From NCBI RefSeq assembly GCF_050436995.1, contig NC_134771.1:4939501-5003500 (forward strand): a stretch of 64,000 nt of DNA. The letters are read 5' to 3'. This document shows positions 34,651-47,645 of this stretch, piece by piece; the first letter of the stretch is position 1, and every line of letters starts with the position of its first letter. The stretch comes from Anticarsia gemmatalis (Eukaryota > Arthropoda > Insecta > Lepidoptera > Erebidae). The translations under genes were made by a program, and so were the position numbers. The notes beneath the pieces were generated by a model that searched no databases, was not told the origin of the DNA, and saw only the letters and a program-made list of their open reading frames with translations.

Positions 34651-37600
34651 CTATCCGAACAGATTCTTGAGATCTTGTTCGTACAGAGCGATGACCAACA
34701 TTATGCCGATGCCCGTAGCTAGGCCCATCAGCTGTAGTATGCATTGACACAGCGTGCCTTCCTTACTGTGGGATGTGCTTAGTTCTGGCATCTGAAAGAG
34801 GAAAGGAAAAGTTCAAATCATTAGATTTTAATACAGAAAGTGTTAATTGCGATACCTCGAAAATCAACACCTTGGTCTGACCCGGGAATTGAACATAAAG
34901 TCTGTTAGCATTAGTAATCAGAATAGTAATAAAACAATAGTAATAGTAATTAGCATTAGTAGTGGGGAAGATTAATATTATAAGTTGAATTATATGCTGT
35001 CAAATCTATTAATAATCCCAAGTAATACAATTTCTTAGCAGATATTCTTAACAAAATATTATAATCACATAATCAGTATAGCTTAGTGAACAAAGTTTAA
35101 ACTACTTACTCAGCCCTTACAAAGGGCTTATTGTAAATAAGAAATAGTTTATCTAAAAAATACTTCGATAAGACTAAAGCAAATTGACCATAGAAAGATG
35201 TCGTAGAGACAAAACATTTCAAAAACAATGCATTAGTAAATAACCATTTTTAAATTTTGTTTTTCAATTAAACGTCAAAAAGTGAATTTTTATTGTCAGA
35301 CTATAAATAATAGGACTTTTTAACGCTAGGGAGTAAATAATAAGTATACATTACCATATCAACCAGCGCAATATACAGGAACATGCCCGCAGCGGCGGCG
35401 AACAGCCAGCGGGTGGCGGAGGGCGCGTGGCCCGCCAGCACCCCGCACACCATGCCGGCCAGGCACAGCCCGGACGACAGGATGTTGTAGCACACGGCCC
35501 GCTTCACCGACATGCCCGCTTTTAGGAGGACTGCGAAGTCACCTGGAATGGAGAAAATATATTTAATTTACAAGGACCTTTGGCCAGCAGTGGAACACAG
35601 TACAGCTTAGCCTTTTTTCCAAACTATGTTGGAGTCGGCTTCCAGTCTCACCGGATGCAGCTGAATACCAGTATTGTACATGGAGCGACTGTCTATCTGA
35701 CCTACACAACACAGTTACCTGGGATATAATACCATACCCTTCGATAAGACTGGTTGTCTGACTGTCAAAAATCATTGAAAATGACAGCCGGGACCCACAA
35801 TTTAACGTGCCTTCCGAAACACGGAGGAACTCGATATGAGTGAGATGGTCACCCATCCGCAGAACAACCTCGGCAAGCGTAGCTTAACCTCAAAGATCGA
35901 TCCGCGCGGCTGTTGTTAGCTAAGAACACTGAAAATTTATTTACAGAAAAATTCAGGGATATGTTTTTGGCTAAAGCCGGGTTCGATACTTTTGCAGTCA
36001 AATACATTCTCAAGGCGATAAAAAGACACTTGCTTCATACAATAATAGCACTATCGCGAAAAAGCACTTTCTTTATTTCTAAAAGATTCTAGAAACATAC
36101 TTTTTAAATAAAAGTGAAATATATTGGAATTATATAAAATGAGTAAATAATTGTTCTAGCTTTAGTTTGTTGTATTTCAATGTAATTAAGTAAATTGTTT
36201 ATTGTATTCACGATTCTTAATTATCATTATTTATATTACATTTTACAAAACTAACACAAGGATCTTAGATTAAAAACCGGTGTTTTTCGAAAAAATACGG
36301 TTTAAAAAATACACATTTAATTTATTTTCTTATTGAAGCGTATATGAAATAATGGATGGGGAATCGAACCCTTTACGCTTGTATAAACAACACTACCCAC
36401 CTTAAGGAAAAATGAGAGACTATAATGATTTAACATTTCGAAATTTTTAATCATAAAAAAAATTAAGTTTATTTTAGTTTTGCAAACTTTTATCAATTGT
36501 GTTGGTTTCATACGAAAAAATAATCGAAACTAGTTCATATTGCCACTGTCAATGTTACCCAAATGATTCAAAGTTACCTAGATTGTCTGTAATTGTCGGA
36601 AAGAAAAAATAAATGAAGAAATAATAATAAAACAAATAAATATTTTTGTAGAACATTATCAAACTTCTCTAAACACAAGTACAGATTTTAATTCGATCTC
36701 TTTTACCCCAGGAAATAGTTAAAAAACATGGTAAATGTTACCAAATAAGCGATGTCTTATGTAGTAGTTATAGTACATAATAAAACATGTATATATTTAC
36801 CTAATTCATGCGGCAATTCGTGACATAATACAGCAATGGCGGTCGAGAAACCACCAGCTATGTTTGAAGCGAACGCGGCACCTGTAAGCAACAAAAACAC
36901 ATTAAATATTATTCTAGTTCTAGTTTAAAAGACATCCTACGAATAATATTTTAAAAATTACATTTCTATATTATGTGATCTTTAAAATAATACATAAAAT
37001 AATGTTGGTACTGATAGGGTATGTCGCTACCTGTTTCACCAGCTCCATCACAGTCTGTAGCCACACGTAGTAGATACCCTTCGGTAAGATTAGTTGTCAG
37101 ACTTTCAAGCCTCTGACTACTGTTAACGACTGACAAAGATCTTCGAAATTGACAGGCGTGATCCAGAATTTAACGTGCTTTCCGAAACACGGAGGAACTC
37201 GATATGTATAAGATGGTCACCCATCCACAGACCAACCTCGGCAATGCTCAGAGATAGATCCACGCGGCTGTTGTTAACTAAGCCACGAGCTCCTCGCTAA
37301 GCCACGACTCCACGAATTCCACAATTTAAATGAATCTGAATATTAGGTTACTAGGCCTCGACAATTTTAATCTAAATCAGTCTATCTATAACTAGAGATA
37401 CAATATTGAAATATGGAATATGTGTCATACCGATAGCCATTCCATCGGTGAAGTTGTGCAGGCCGTCGCCCATGATGACCATCCACGCCACGGACGCGAT
37501 GGAGGAGGGCGGCGCGTGCACGTGCCCGTGCGCGTGCGAGTGTCCGTGGTGCGCGCGGGAGTGCTCCCTGCATACAAACATACATACATACATGTCAATA

Positions 37601-39885
37601 ACTGTTGTTAACTGGACTTTGTAAAGAATCTAAGAAGGTCTAGGTAATAGTGAGTGCTTTAGAATTTTTATTATTATTGTACTAGTGGAATTTAAGATAT
37701 AAATATATTTCTGTCTAATATATATGTTTTATAAGAGTTGCGAAATATTTCATTCTTCTTAGTTCGATTTATATTAAAGACCATATTCAAGAAGTGTAAC
37801 AGTAAGAATTTGCTTTAGATCTTTTAAAGGTAATTAATTTAAACATCACTATTATTACAAGTGAAATGTGTAGGTTCACAGGTTCAAAAACACAAATTAC
37901 GAAGAGATAAAATTCTCACCTTAATATAACAGTGTAACTATCCCCATCCTTCAAATCTTTGGTGCCATCCTCTTTATGCTTCATGTTGTTCATCTCCACC
38001 ACGGCCGGACCCTCGCCCTTCAGCAGCCAGTCCTTAGCTGTAGGCTCCTCCTTGCCCTCAGGGTTGAGGGCATTCGAAGACACCACGCTCACCGAGTTGT
38101 TGTGCTTCTTCGAATGCTTAGGACTTGAAGGTATACCATCCCGGAGGTGATGGTCATCATGAGTGTCAGTGTCTATCTCATCATAGCAGTAAGGGTATTC
38201 CGAATACTTATGTTTGCAAGTCTTTGTAGTGGGATCTCCTTTCTCGTCTCTCTTGAAGATCTTCATCAAAGAATTCGAAGTGGAATTCGTGATAGGTGCT
38301 TTAGAACCCCCTGAGCATCCCCCGACGGTCTCATCTTTTAATACACGAACTCTCGACGGCAGTTTGTCTTCTTCCAACTTTTGGCGACGTTTCCTCCACT
38401 CGACTACGACTGTTAAGCCTTTTTCTGTGAAGTAGAAGAATACTACTCCCAGCATAGCGGCCAATCCTTTCCACATGCCATCATCGTGGGACGCTTTTAT
38501 ATCTACTTCTGTGCTGTCTGGGTGATCGTGGTCATGATCTGGACTCATAGCATGAGGCATCAGATGCAGTAACGCATCACCACATAAAGTACCAACAGCC
38601 AAAGCAACTAAGAACTGTAATAAGTGATTGTAATAAGTCTTATGCATTATAGGAATGACAGCAACTCCAAGAAGACCACAGGCACTGATCGCGAATATAC
38701 TGAGAGAGGAATACAGCCATACTGCGTACATATTTCTATTATCCGGCTGTTCTTTTTCCACTTGTTTGATGGAGACGTCGTTTCTTCTTCCTATATTGTT
38801 TTCTTTAACGCATCCACTGCGTTCAATGGATGTGTTAGCTAGTTTTTGGTACAAGAGTATTGGACATATGGTCTGTAGTGTGGTCTCTGAGATAATGGCG
38901 TCTGTTTCGTGGTGGTGTGAGTGGTCTTCGTGGCCTTGGCTGTGGTCGTGCTCGTGTGGGTGTTCGTGTGGTTTTAACCGAGTGTTGACAGTTGTGACCA
39001 GTTGTGAACTGTTCATGCACTGTAAAGAAAATGAAAAGATTATTGAAATATGGGTTTTTTAGAGAGAAACATTTACAGTTCTACAGTGATGGACACCATC
39101 TTATAAAGCTAAATTTTAAAATCTTATTAATTGATTAAAATAAAACTTTTGCAAATGGCTATCAATTTTTCACAGTGATTATAATAATATTTTGAAGAGA
39201 TTTTAGCCCTATGGTTGAGACTGATGCCTAAGACTTGCAATGCAGAGGACATGGGTTCGAATCCAACCAATCACGTTACCAGTGTAGTTTTACTAATAGA
39301 AGCTGATAGATTTCGAGCTTAGGCTTATTAGCTGAACCATTTAATAGTACCGGAATATATAAATCGTGAAAGTATGTTGTTGTAACTTACTTTTTTTATT
39401 TTATTTTTTCAAGGAGGTAGCTACTTCTTGAAGATATTCTCATAATAATAACAATCTAGTCTTATGACTGATAAGTAAGTAAATAATAAGTAACTTACTT
39501 AGAAAAATAATAAAACACTCACATTTACAACCTCCTCACGATTCTGTCCATGAAAATAAACTCGACTCTCGGTCCTCTCTCCTCCTTCCACCAAGTACTG
39601 GAGCTCCAGATCTTGCAGCATCTTGTTAAACCCTGTCAAATTCATCGTCATACTCCCAGCATCCCCATAAAGCCTGAATATCTGCGTCACATATGTATCA
39701 GGGTTCACTTTAAACTCCCTTTTTCCTCTTTTTCTTTGCTTTTTATCGATATCTATGCTCAATTGGCTCGCATCGTTGATATTTGAGTCGTAGGACAGTA
39801 TGCCGTCGTTCTGGATGTGGGAGCCACATGTGTGGGCCGCGCAAAGCAGGCAGAACATACAAACGGTGACGAGATGATGCGACAT
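34651..39885 (-). CDS. foi: LIV-1 type ZIP zinc transporter, foi/SLC39A6-SLC39A10 class (6 exons)
   Basis: Minus-strand exons 39885-39523, 39019-37920, 37567-37431, 36881-36801, 35542-35355 and 34791-34651 join in phase to 669 residues plus TAG. Such proteins move Zn2+ into the cytosol across the plasma membrane or out of secretory compartments. A signal peptide (residues 1-21) leads a luminal/extracellular domain with a His-rich stretch (~138-160, HEHPHEHDH type). Membrane segments lie near 218-242, 252-272 and 302-327. A cytosolic loop of about 170 residues follows, charged and with a second His-rich run (HGHSHAHGHVH, ~496-505). Then come the diagnostic metal-site helices HNFTDG (525-530) and CHELPHELGDF (553-563), and the last membrane helices. 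LLKAGMSVKRAVCYN and the sequence near the C-terminus match the ZIP6/ZIP10 branch better than ZIP7 or ZIP13, from memory of the families. The 3' UTR carries an unusual TTTGCAC repeat. ZIP identity is firm; the exact orthologue name is less so. Confidence 0.9.
35606..35930 (-). repeat. 5S-derived SINE, family B, reverse
   Basis: From the AACTATGTTGGAGTCGGCTT tail to GATCGATCCGCGCGGCTGTT head, slightly deleted in the middle. It lies in the ZIP gene intron between exons 4 and 5. Confidence 0.7.
35931..36800. other. Rest of ZIP intron 4
   Basis: AT-rich; a solitary B-box-like GGAATCGAACCC at 36360 is the only recognisable trace of a SINE. Confidence 0.4.
37055..37305 (-). repeat. 5S-derived SINE, family B, reverse, truncated
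   Basis: Body and head (GATACCCTTCGGTAAGATTA ... CGCGGCTGTTGTTAACTAAG); tail missing. ZIP intron 3. Confidence 0.65.
39196..39275 (+). repeat. tRNA-like SINE remnant
   Basis: A-box-like TATGGTTGAGACTGATG and B-box GGGTTCGAATCC at tRNA-like spacing. It does not close a clear acceptor stem. ZIP intron 1. Confidence 0.35.
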
Positions 39886-39972
39886 GTTTACGCTTATACT
39901 AGATTATACTTATATTACGATATAAGATTAATCCATTTGTTGTATATCGGTTTGTTGTTGGATTCTGCTGAT
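39886..39972 (-). other. 5' UTR part of the ZIP gene's first coding exon
   Basis: On the minus strand a pyrimidine-rich acceptor (CTTTTCTCTTGCCCACAG) ends at 39973, 87 bases before the ATG. The start codon exon therefore begins with an untranslated piece and needs an upstream non-coding exon somewhere beyond 40 kb. Confidence 0.6.
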
Positions 39973-40712
39973 CTGTGGGCAAGAGAAAAGGGTTCATTAG
40001 ACTTTGAAGAACTGTAAAATTTTTGGGCAATATAGAAAGAGCATTGTCTTTTTTATCGGTCGGAGATAGGTAACACCACATGAGTAATTATTATGCTGAT
40101 TCTTAGGCACCATATACGACAAACATAAACATCTTATCAATATAAAGTTATATGTGGGAAAAATTAACAGTTTTGTATCTTGAATGAAACCTGAGATTTA
40201 TGAGTACAATGCTGCAGCTTTAAAATCACACCCTATTGACATTTCATTAATAAATAAATAACCCGTTAATGTCCCACGTTGGCCAAGTGCGGGTAAATTT
40301 TTTGACTTTACAGGAAATGCATAATATACTTTATAACAAGCATACGATTAAAAAAACATAGTCCAACCGTAATTTATGCTTTCAACACGCAATTTTAATA
40401 GACCTTTAAGGTCCAAAAAAACAATTAGAAAAAAGCAGACAAGTACCACTCACCGTATAAAAAAGCAAATTAAAAGACAATATAGAAATGAATGTTATAT
40501 ATAGTTTAAAAAAAACGCATTTTAAATACTAATGAATAGATAACGTGTCTAGTTTATGTTAAGGTACTGTTTGTTTAATTAGTTTTCTTATCAGAGATGA
40601 TTGGTAAATGGGTTAGTGGAATATAGTGTCATCAGATGGTAGATCTGTTGCTTAGTAATGAAAAACCCCGAAAGAAATGGCTACATGACTAATTTTTAGT
40701 ACTTGTACTTAG

Positions 40713-40957
40713 AGGCGCCCATAGCCAGTTGCGCTCACCGATCGGTAAACGATCTGTGGGTTAAGCAACCCTTGGCGCGGTCATTCTATAGATGGGTGAC
40801 CGCATAGTGGTTTTGAACTGGGCGTCTCCGTACTTCGGAGGACACGTTAAAAATCGCTCCCGGTTGTTCTCAATTAAGTTAACAGTCGTTATGCCATGTC
40901 AAAGGCCTTCGGGCGGTTTGAACAACTTTGGCACTAGGTTGACCACTAACCATAAGA
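40713..40957 (+). repeat. 5S-derived SINE, family A, full length
   Basis: GCGCCCATAGCCAGTTGCGC head; 5S-like core GGTTAAGCAACCCTTGGCGC and ATAGATGGGTGACCGCATAG; 3' body to CCACTAACCATAAG. Confidence 0.75.
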
Positions 40958-40997
40958 AGAAGAATAAGAAGAAAAAGACTCGGTTTTGAAAGATATC

Positions 40998-41165
40998 AGC
41001 TTAGCCTTTCTTTCGGCTTCCAGTCTCACCGGATGCAGCTGAATATCAGTATTTTACATAGAGCGACTGCCTGTCTGACCTCCACAAGTTCCACAACCCA
41101 GTTCCCTGGTTTATAACACGATACCCTTCGGTAAGATTTCAAGCTTTATATCAGACTTTCAGCCA
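40998..41165 (-). repeat. 5S-derived SINE, family B, tail fragment, reverse
   Basis: Begins with the reverse tail (CTTCCAGTCTCACCGGATGC) and ends in the body at GGTAAGATTTCAAGCTTTAT. Confidence 0.6.
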
Positions 41166-42704
41166 TCAACCCTCAAAAATGTACATTCAATATTTGAAGA
41201 TTTTATAAGTAGAATTTAACTTGATTTGTATTAATTTTCTCCACAACAACACTAAATTCTATCGACTGGAGAACACAAGCGCTCAACTTAAATACCAATT
41301 CAGTCACTCATCTATGTATTAACCTCACAAGAGCTACTTTACTCTCGGATTATTTACCATAAGAGCACCAGCAAAATATTCTATAGACCTATTGTATACA
41401 GGTCGTAAAGTAGACGCTAATTTTTTGTCAAACGATTAACAAAAAATATAATTGTTTCAATTAGATAAGTTTTTTTCTAATTTCCTAATCGACCTCGCGC
41501 CAGTTAGGTGTAGCGGAAAACTAAAAACATAAGTGTTCCTATTACGACTAGTTTGTTACTTATTATACAATATTAATTAAATATGTTAATTTAGAAAAGG
41601 GTATAACTAGTAATGAAGATTATAAGACATACGCCCTTTAAAAATTAGCATGTTAATATAAATAATTATAGTTAGTAACGTTAAAAACTAGACTCAAACC
41701 AGATTGAAGAATGACCCGATTTTGCTATTTGTAACTTAACACAAGCTAAACCAAAATCGGTACAGCTTTTTCGAATGATACGGTCAAGTGGTCAAGATTC
41801 AAAGCTAACATAAACAATTCTAGAAAATAATCAGATTAAGTAAACCTCTCCCCAACCAGCGTGGTTAACTCAAGGCCTCGTTTGAGAGGAGACTCTTATA
41901 GGTAGCTGAAGACCCAAAATAACACATAGGCTACTTTTTATCCCGGAGTTCCCGAGGGATCGGGATTTACACGGGAAGGGTTTCCACGCGGACAAAGTCG
42001 CGCCTCTAGTAATGACAATAATGGCCCTAAACCAAAAAATAAATATTCTACAACTATAATATTTCTAAATAAAAATCAACAGCGCTTACATGCCGGTGTC
42101 AATCGGAACACACCTCTCACGGCTCATTGGCTCTCAAATCGCTCCGTCACGCCGTCCACACAAAAACGTTAAACTAACTGCTTATCCACTCAACGATTGT
42201 CACCCTGATTGTATCGATGACCCGTTGACATTGTCCATTGTTAAGTTTTGCCAAAATCTTTGTATTATTTGGTAAATTTTATAGGATTTGTGCATGTTTT
42301 TTCTGTTAAGTTTAGTTTTTTAAATTGTCATGGTGTTTTCTTATTTTATTAGAGACAATTTTTGAAATTGCCGGTACAATTTTTGCATGGTTTTTTCTGT
42401 TAAGTATAGTTTTTTAAATTGTCATTGTGTTTTCTTTTATTATTGCTGAAAAGATTACTCTATCTTTCTTATGAATTTCCGTTCATAATAATATAATAAC
42501 GCTATGATCCTATAGGAGTAGACAGAGACCAAAGAACGCAACTTGGTACGATCCTTACAAACTTCCCTCGCCTTATTCACATCAGATATCAAAATGAGTA
42601 CCTTTTACATTATAAAATGTTAATTGCCCTGCCCGGTAACTGAACATGGAACTTCACTATTAAACAACATCTAGAGTCAGTCAAAAAGAAATATTAATTA
42701 CCAA
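41166..42704. other. Repeat-poor stretch with one Helitron-type 3' remnant
   Basis: A fragment at 41899-42010 (GTAGCTGAAGACCCAAAATA ... GCGGACAAAGTCGCG ... CTAGT) belongs to a second Helitron family. Upstream of it nothing is recognised. Two similar ~70-base segments (42290-42350, 42385-42440; TTTTTCTGTTAAGT) are a local duplication. Confidence 0.45.
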
Positions 42705-42989
42705 TCTATACTAATCTATACTTAATATTATAAAGCTGAAGAGTTTGTTTGTTTGTTTGATTGTTTGTTTGTTTGTTTGTTTGAACGCGCTAATCTCAGG
42801 AACTACTGGTCCGATTTGATAAAATCTTTCAGTGTTAGATAATCCATTTATCGAGGAAGGTTATAGGCTATATATCATCACGCTACGACCAATAGGAGCA
42901 GAGTACCAGTAAAAAATGTTACGAAAACAGGGAAAAAAATCACCCATTCTCTCTTATGTGACGCAAGCGAAGTTGCGCGGGTCAGCTAG
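42705..42989 (+). mobile_element. Non-autonomous Helitron
   Basis: TCTATACTAATCTATACTTA start (5' end partly duplicated), GTTTGTTT repeats, GTCAGCTAG/T end. Confidence 0.7.
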
Positions 42990-43214
42990 TTTTCCATAAA
43001 TTCGACACTATACTCTACCTACCCCCTTTAAGGAGCAGTCGTGAATATGTGTACACATCCATCACTATGGGGATTATCTTTATCAATAAAATAGATTGAT
43101 GATATATAAATACTCATATACTGTCAATTTTGTAACGAATTACTACATTGACGTCATCAAAACAATATGAAGATAGCAATCATTGAACTATCAAATGCAT
43201 TTCCTAATCAATCA

Positions 43215-43375
43215 ATCAATATTATGAAAGCGAAAGTTTGTATGTATGTTTGTTGCTCTTTTACGTAAAAGATACTGGACAGATTCTAATGAAATTTGGT
43301 GCACTGATAGCTTACAACCTGGATTAACACATAGGATACTATTTACCACAGAAAATCCCTTCGCAAGGACGGTAT
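43215..43375 (+). repeat. 5' part of a second Helitron-type repeat
   Basis: Starts near AATCAATATTATGAAAGCGA with conserved GATACTGGACAGATTCTAAT and TAACACATAGGATACTATTT. No CTAG end is present. Confidence 0.4.
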
Positions 43376-43867
43376 CTGATATTTTAAATTGCGACGCTTT
43401 AATTTCATAAAAAACACGAGAAATTAATTTTATTCTGAGTGTAAAAGACATGTTTCCATTAAAAATAAATAGAAATCCATATGCATTTGCGTTTGAAACA
43501 CAAACAAGCTTATAGAAACACACGCACTACAGTCTATTCTAAAAAAATGCAGTTCAATGTCAAAGAAAATCTAGAAAACTAGACCGAAAAAACAATATAT
43601 TTTAACAGTAAAAATCCAGATTTAAAATCGCAAGTGAGTGCGTAATATGTCGTAATATACAAAGTCAAGGATATTGTATAAGAGTGCGCGCACACTTACG
43701 ATTGGACGATATATTAGCGCAAGGTCATACGTTTAATGACTTACATGAGAATCTATTCCAAACAAATACAGTTTCAATGTCAAAGAAAATCTAGAAATTT
43801 AGTCCGAAAAATACAAAACATATATACACTTTTAAAAACTAGATTTAAATCGCAATAATATGTCGTA

Positions 43868-44090
43868 ACGAGAGACCGCCCGCGTATTCGTCCGCGTGGA
43901 AACCCTTCCCGTGTAAATCCCGATCCCTCGGGAGCTCCGGGATAAAAAGATAGCCTATGTGTTATTCTGGGTCTTCAGCTACCTGTATACCAAATTTCAT
44001 TGTAATCGGTTCGGTAGTATTTGCGTGAAAGAGTAACAAACATGCATACATTTTCACAAACTTTCGCATTTATAATATTAGTAGTATATG
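43868..44090 (-). mobile_element. Second Helitron-type repeat, reverse
   Basis: Reverse of the family with TACTAATATTATAAATGCGA at its 5' end (44090 side) and a 3' end with CGCGGACGAAT...CGCGGGCGG. It bears CCCGAGGGATCGGGATTTAC on the minus strand, as at 41.95 kb in plus. Confidence 0.55.
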
Positions 44091-44285
44091 CAAAGTCAAG
44101 GATTTTGTATAAGAGTGCGCGCACACTTGCGATTGGACGATATATTAGCGCGAGGTCATACGTCTAATGTCTTACGTGAAAATCGCAAGTTCAAGGCGTA
44201 GATGTATTTTTTAGAGAAACTAATGAGAGCATATGTTTTGGATAGATTTTTCCTGTTGGCTGAGTTTATTATAGACTTTTCTATA

Positions 44286-44546
44286 TCTATACTAATATTA
44301 TAAAGCAGAAGAGTTTGTTTGTTTGTTTGTTTGAACGCGCTAATCTCGGGAACTACTGGTCCGATTTGAAAAATTCTTTCAGTGTTAGATAGCCCATTTA
44401 TCGAGGAAGGCTATAGGCGTGATGATATATATATATATCATCACGCTACGACGAATAGGAGCAGAGTACCAGTGAAAAATGTTACAAAAACGGGGAAAAT
44501 TATGATTCTCTTATGTGACGCAAGCGAAGTTGCGCGGGTCAGCTAG
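44286..44546 (+). mobile_element. Non-autonomous Helitron
   Basis: TCTATACTAATATTATAAAG ... GTCAGCTAG/T; a small local duplication ATATATATATATCATCACGC lies mid-element. Confidence 0.75.
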
Positions 44547-44628
44547 TATACTAATAATATAATGAAAGTTTGGATGTTTGTTACTCAATCGCGCAGCTAT
44601 TGAAAGGATTTTGATGCGCCTGCTTCTG

Positions 44629-44835
44629 TGGCGAAGTGGTTAGCGTATCTGAATGCTGACTACAAGGTCCTACGGCCTTATCGTGTATCTCAGTTGACAA
44701 ATTGTGTACGGCAAATTGATAGCCAGTGTGCAATACATTGCTCGATTGACAAAACGTAATGTACAACATAGTGGCTTTCACATAGTTGTCAACTGTGATA
44801 CGTGATAGCCCCCCAGGGTTCAATTCCCAGGTCAA
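44629..44835 (+). repeat. tRNA-like SINE head split by a foldback insertion
   Basis: A-box-like TGTGGCGAAGTGGTTAGCG at 44630 and B-box AGGGTTCAATTCCC at 44816 are about 185 bases apart. Between them, arms at 44680-44700 and 44786-44806 form an imperfect inverted repeat. Confidence 0.45.
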
Positions 44836-44965
44836 GTAAAGAGCGTTAGTATTTAGTATATTAGCATATTTCCATATAGTAGTTTGGAGTCCAGTTCGCC
44901 CCTTATTACATGGGACTAACATTGTTAATGGCGAAACATTTTATATACCTCTGCCTACTATTATA

Positions 44966-45221
44966 TCCATACTAATATTATAACTACGAAAGTAACTCTG
45001 TCTGTCTGTCTGTCTGCTACTCAATCACGCCTAAACTACTGAACCAATTTGCATGAAATTTGGTATGGAGATACTTTGGTAACCGAGAAAGGACATAGGC
45101 TATACATCATCACGCTTAGACCAAAAGGAGCAGAGTACCAGTAAAAAATGTTACAAAAACGGGGAAATATTTCACCCATTCTCTCTTATTGGACGCAAGC
45201 GAAGTTGCGCGGGTCAGCTAG
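44966..45221 (+). mobile_element. Non-autonomous Helitron
   Basis: TCCATACTAATATTATAACT with short CTGT run; ends GTTGCGCGGGTCAGCTAG/T. Confidence 0.7.
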
Positions 45222-45488
45222 TGTATAATAATATAACAAGCGTGAATATTTCTTTTGCACAATACTAAATAACACATTTTTATTCAATACATATCGCGAC
45301 TACTAACCTTATTATGACATGTGGGTCACTTTCACTGATGTACTAACGAAGTGAAGGTGCCATTGCAAGGTTTGGAAAATGATTGGCGATCGAATTCTTT
45401 GAAACTGTATATGATTGAGAAAGATAAATTACTATAACTAATCAGGGCTTACACTATGTTTATTAGTAGCAGTTAATAAAGATGCAAG

Positions 45489-45812
45489 AGGAGCTCGTGG
45501 CTTAGTTCACAGCCGCGCGGATGTATATCTGAGGTTAATTCACGAGCCGAGGTTGCCGAGGTTGTTCTGTGGATGGGTGACCATCTTCTACAAATCGAGT
45601 TCTTCCGTGTTTCGGAAGGTAGATCTTTGACAACAGTAGTCAGAAGCTTGAAAGTCTGACAACCAGCCTTACCAAAGAGTATCGTGTTAACCCAGGTAAC
45701 TGGGTTAAGGAGGTCAGATAGACAGTCGCTCCATGTAAAACACTGGTATTCAGCTGCATCCGGTGAGACTGGAAGCCGACTCCAACATAGTTGGAAGAAA
45801 GACTAAACTGAC
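45489..45812 (+). repeat. 5S-derived SINE, family B
   Basis: GAGGAGCTCGTGGCTTAGTT head, 5S-like core GCCGAGGTTGTTCTGTGGAT, complete tail to AACATAGTTGGAAGAAAGAC. Flanked by two direct arm copies of the 3.85-kb foldback. Confidence 0.75.
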
Positions 45813-45882
45813 GATATGAGTGGAAAAGACAAAACACTGTATAATTAATCACAGCTTACACATTTATTAGTAACAGTAAATG

Positions 45883-47640
45883 TCCCGTAACATCATGTCA
45901 AGGTCAGCAATGACGTAAGCGACAAGGTCGAACTGTCATTCGTTAAATATATTCAACTACCCTCCCAGTTAGGGTGGTTATCGATTAGATAGGCGGAATA
46001 GGGAAAATAGTATGTCTGTTATACAAATAATGGATTGATTTTGATTGGATTTGTGTATAAGTGTAGTTTGGGATGAATAGAATTGTAATAAATTTAGTGA
46101 ATAGTTCGACTGTTAGATGATTGGTCCCAGGTTCGATTTCTTGAAGTTTAGTGTAGTGTGATTAAAATCGAGTAGATATCGATGTAAATATGCTTGATGT
46201 GTTAGTCTTCATGTAATTTAAATTAAACAAAATTTTGTTTCCTAGATTCGGTTTCCGTATCGCGCAATGCGCTTTAGGTACTGTAATAATGTCCCGATTG
46301 GAAAGTTTGCTCTACATTTTTAACCGACTTCAAATAAAAGAGGATTTTCTTTATTCTCCTGTTTCTACTATGTAAAATTATTTACTTCACAACTCAGTAA
46401 TCGAACCTCTCTCCAATCATAAACCTTCAATTCTCTAACACAACAACTTGTTTTCACAACAAAGTAGTATATTTCAGGCTATATATTTCATTTCTTCTTT
46501 ATTACCATGTTTTTCAGCAACGCTGAAGTTTTTGATAGACACTGTGGCCTTGATCTTTTAGTCAGAAATAGTAGTCCACCGCGACGTCTCCGGTTCGAAC
46601 CTGCGCATGTAACTTATACGGTTTTGTGGTATATTTAGATTTGTTAGGGTTAAATGTAAGGTCAGGTTTTTTAACTTGAGTACAATGTCGAAAATGTAAT
46701 TATACTGATTTTGAAGGAATCTATTTTGATTATAGAGGAGAGTGGAAGAGAAAGATTAGGAAGGTTAAACCCTACTATCATAACAGATGAATAAGTAAGT
46801 AAGACAGAAAGAAATCTATAAAAAACCGTCCTTCAAGAATTGCTAATACTGGATTTGGGTTATTTGGTCATCGTGGTTGACTAACATAACCCCTCATTTC
46901 GGTAGGAGACTACTTAACTCGTGATACAGCAATAAGACTATAGCATATTGTCAAAAAAGTATCAAAGAGAACTATGTAATTTTGACAAACATACATAACT
47001 ATTACAGTACGATAATCACAGAAATGTTCTATAAAGATCACACACAATTTTTCCCAGCATTGAATTCATTATCTAACATAATGTTTACATCGCGGGCGGG
47101 CATCACACATGCGTAATAATACGAATTATTACACACACGACCGACGGCTGCGGCGCGATTGCGGGGCGGTCGCGGAAATACGGCGATTCCATAATTTGTA
47201 GCAAGAATTACAGCTGACATAGTAAAGAGACAGCTCTTAGATACGTTGCAGTCCGTAAACAAAATCACTAGCATATATTATTCGTTTCATGGAAATTGAT
47301 TCTTAGCAATGTTAATTTAAAGATAGCCTGCGGTTTTCAGTGTGTGATTCTATCTTCATTTCGGACTTGTACCTTTATGACCGTGATAGAAGACCTTATG
47401 CCCGCGCTTGCTTTGTCTGCGAGAGCAAATAACCGCGCGTCTCCCGCAATAAAACCGCTCCCGTTACGAATGTGCCATAGTCTTATATACCTCGATTACA
47501 CCGCATCGTTTTACCATCGTTATTCCTATAGAATTACATACATACATAAAGTCATGTTAACTTGATGCCAAATGGGTTTATAAGTAACCAGAGAAGTTTG
47601 AACCCGATAGCTTAGTGGCTTAGTCTACCTACGAGTTCTT
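45883..47640. other. No gene seen; one GC-rich patch
   Basis: Mostly AT-rich. 47085-47185 is GC-rich (GCGGCGCGATTGCGGGGCGG) and could be a promoter or first exon, with no further support. A B-box-like GGTTCGAACCTGCGC lies at 46592. Confidence 0.4.
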
Positions 47641-47645
47641 TTATG

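Noticed and set aside
37372..37593. Alternative frames over the ZIP exon with HNFTDG
   Set aside because: Only the frame giving HGHSHAHGHVH and HNFTDG joins in phase to its neighbours; the Arg/Ala-rich overlapping frame is a by-product of GC-rich codons.
38655..39062. Plus-strand frame of 135 codons
   Set aside because: Opposite the His-rich exon of the ZIP gene, whose minus-strand reading has clear family motifs.
42090..42275. 61-codon plus frame
   Set aside because: No domain or splice support, and it lies in a repeat-poor intergenic or intronic stretch; probably chance.
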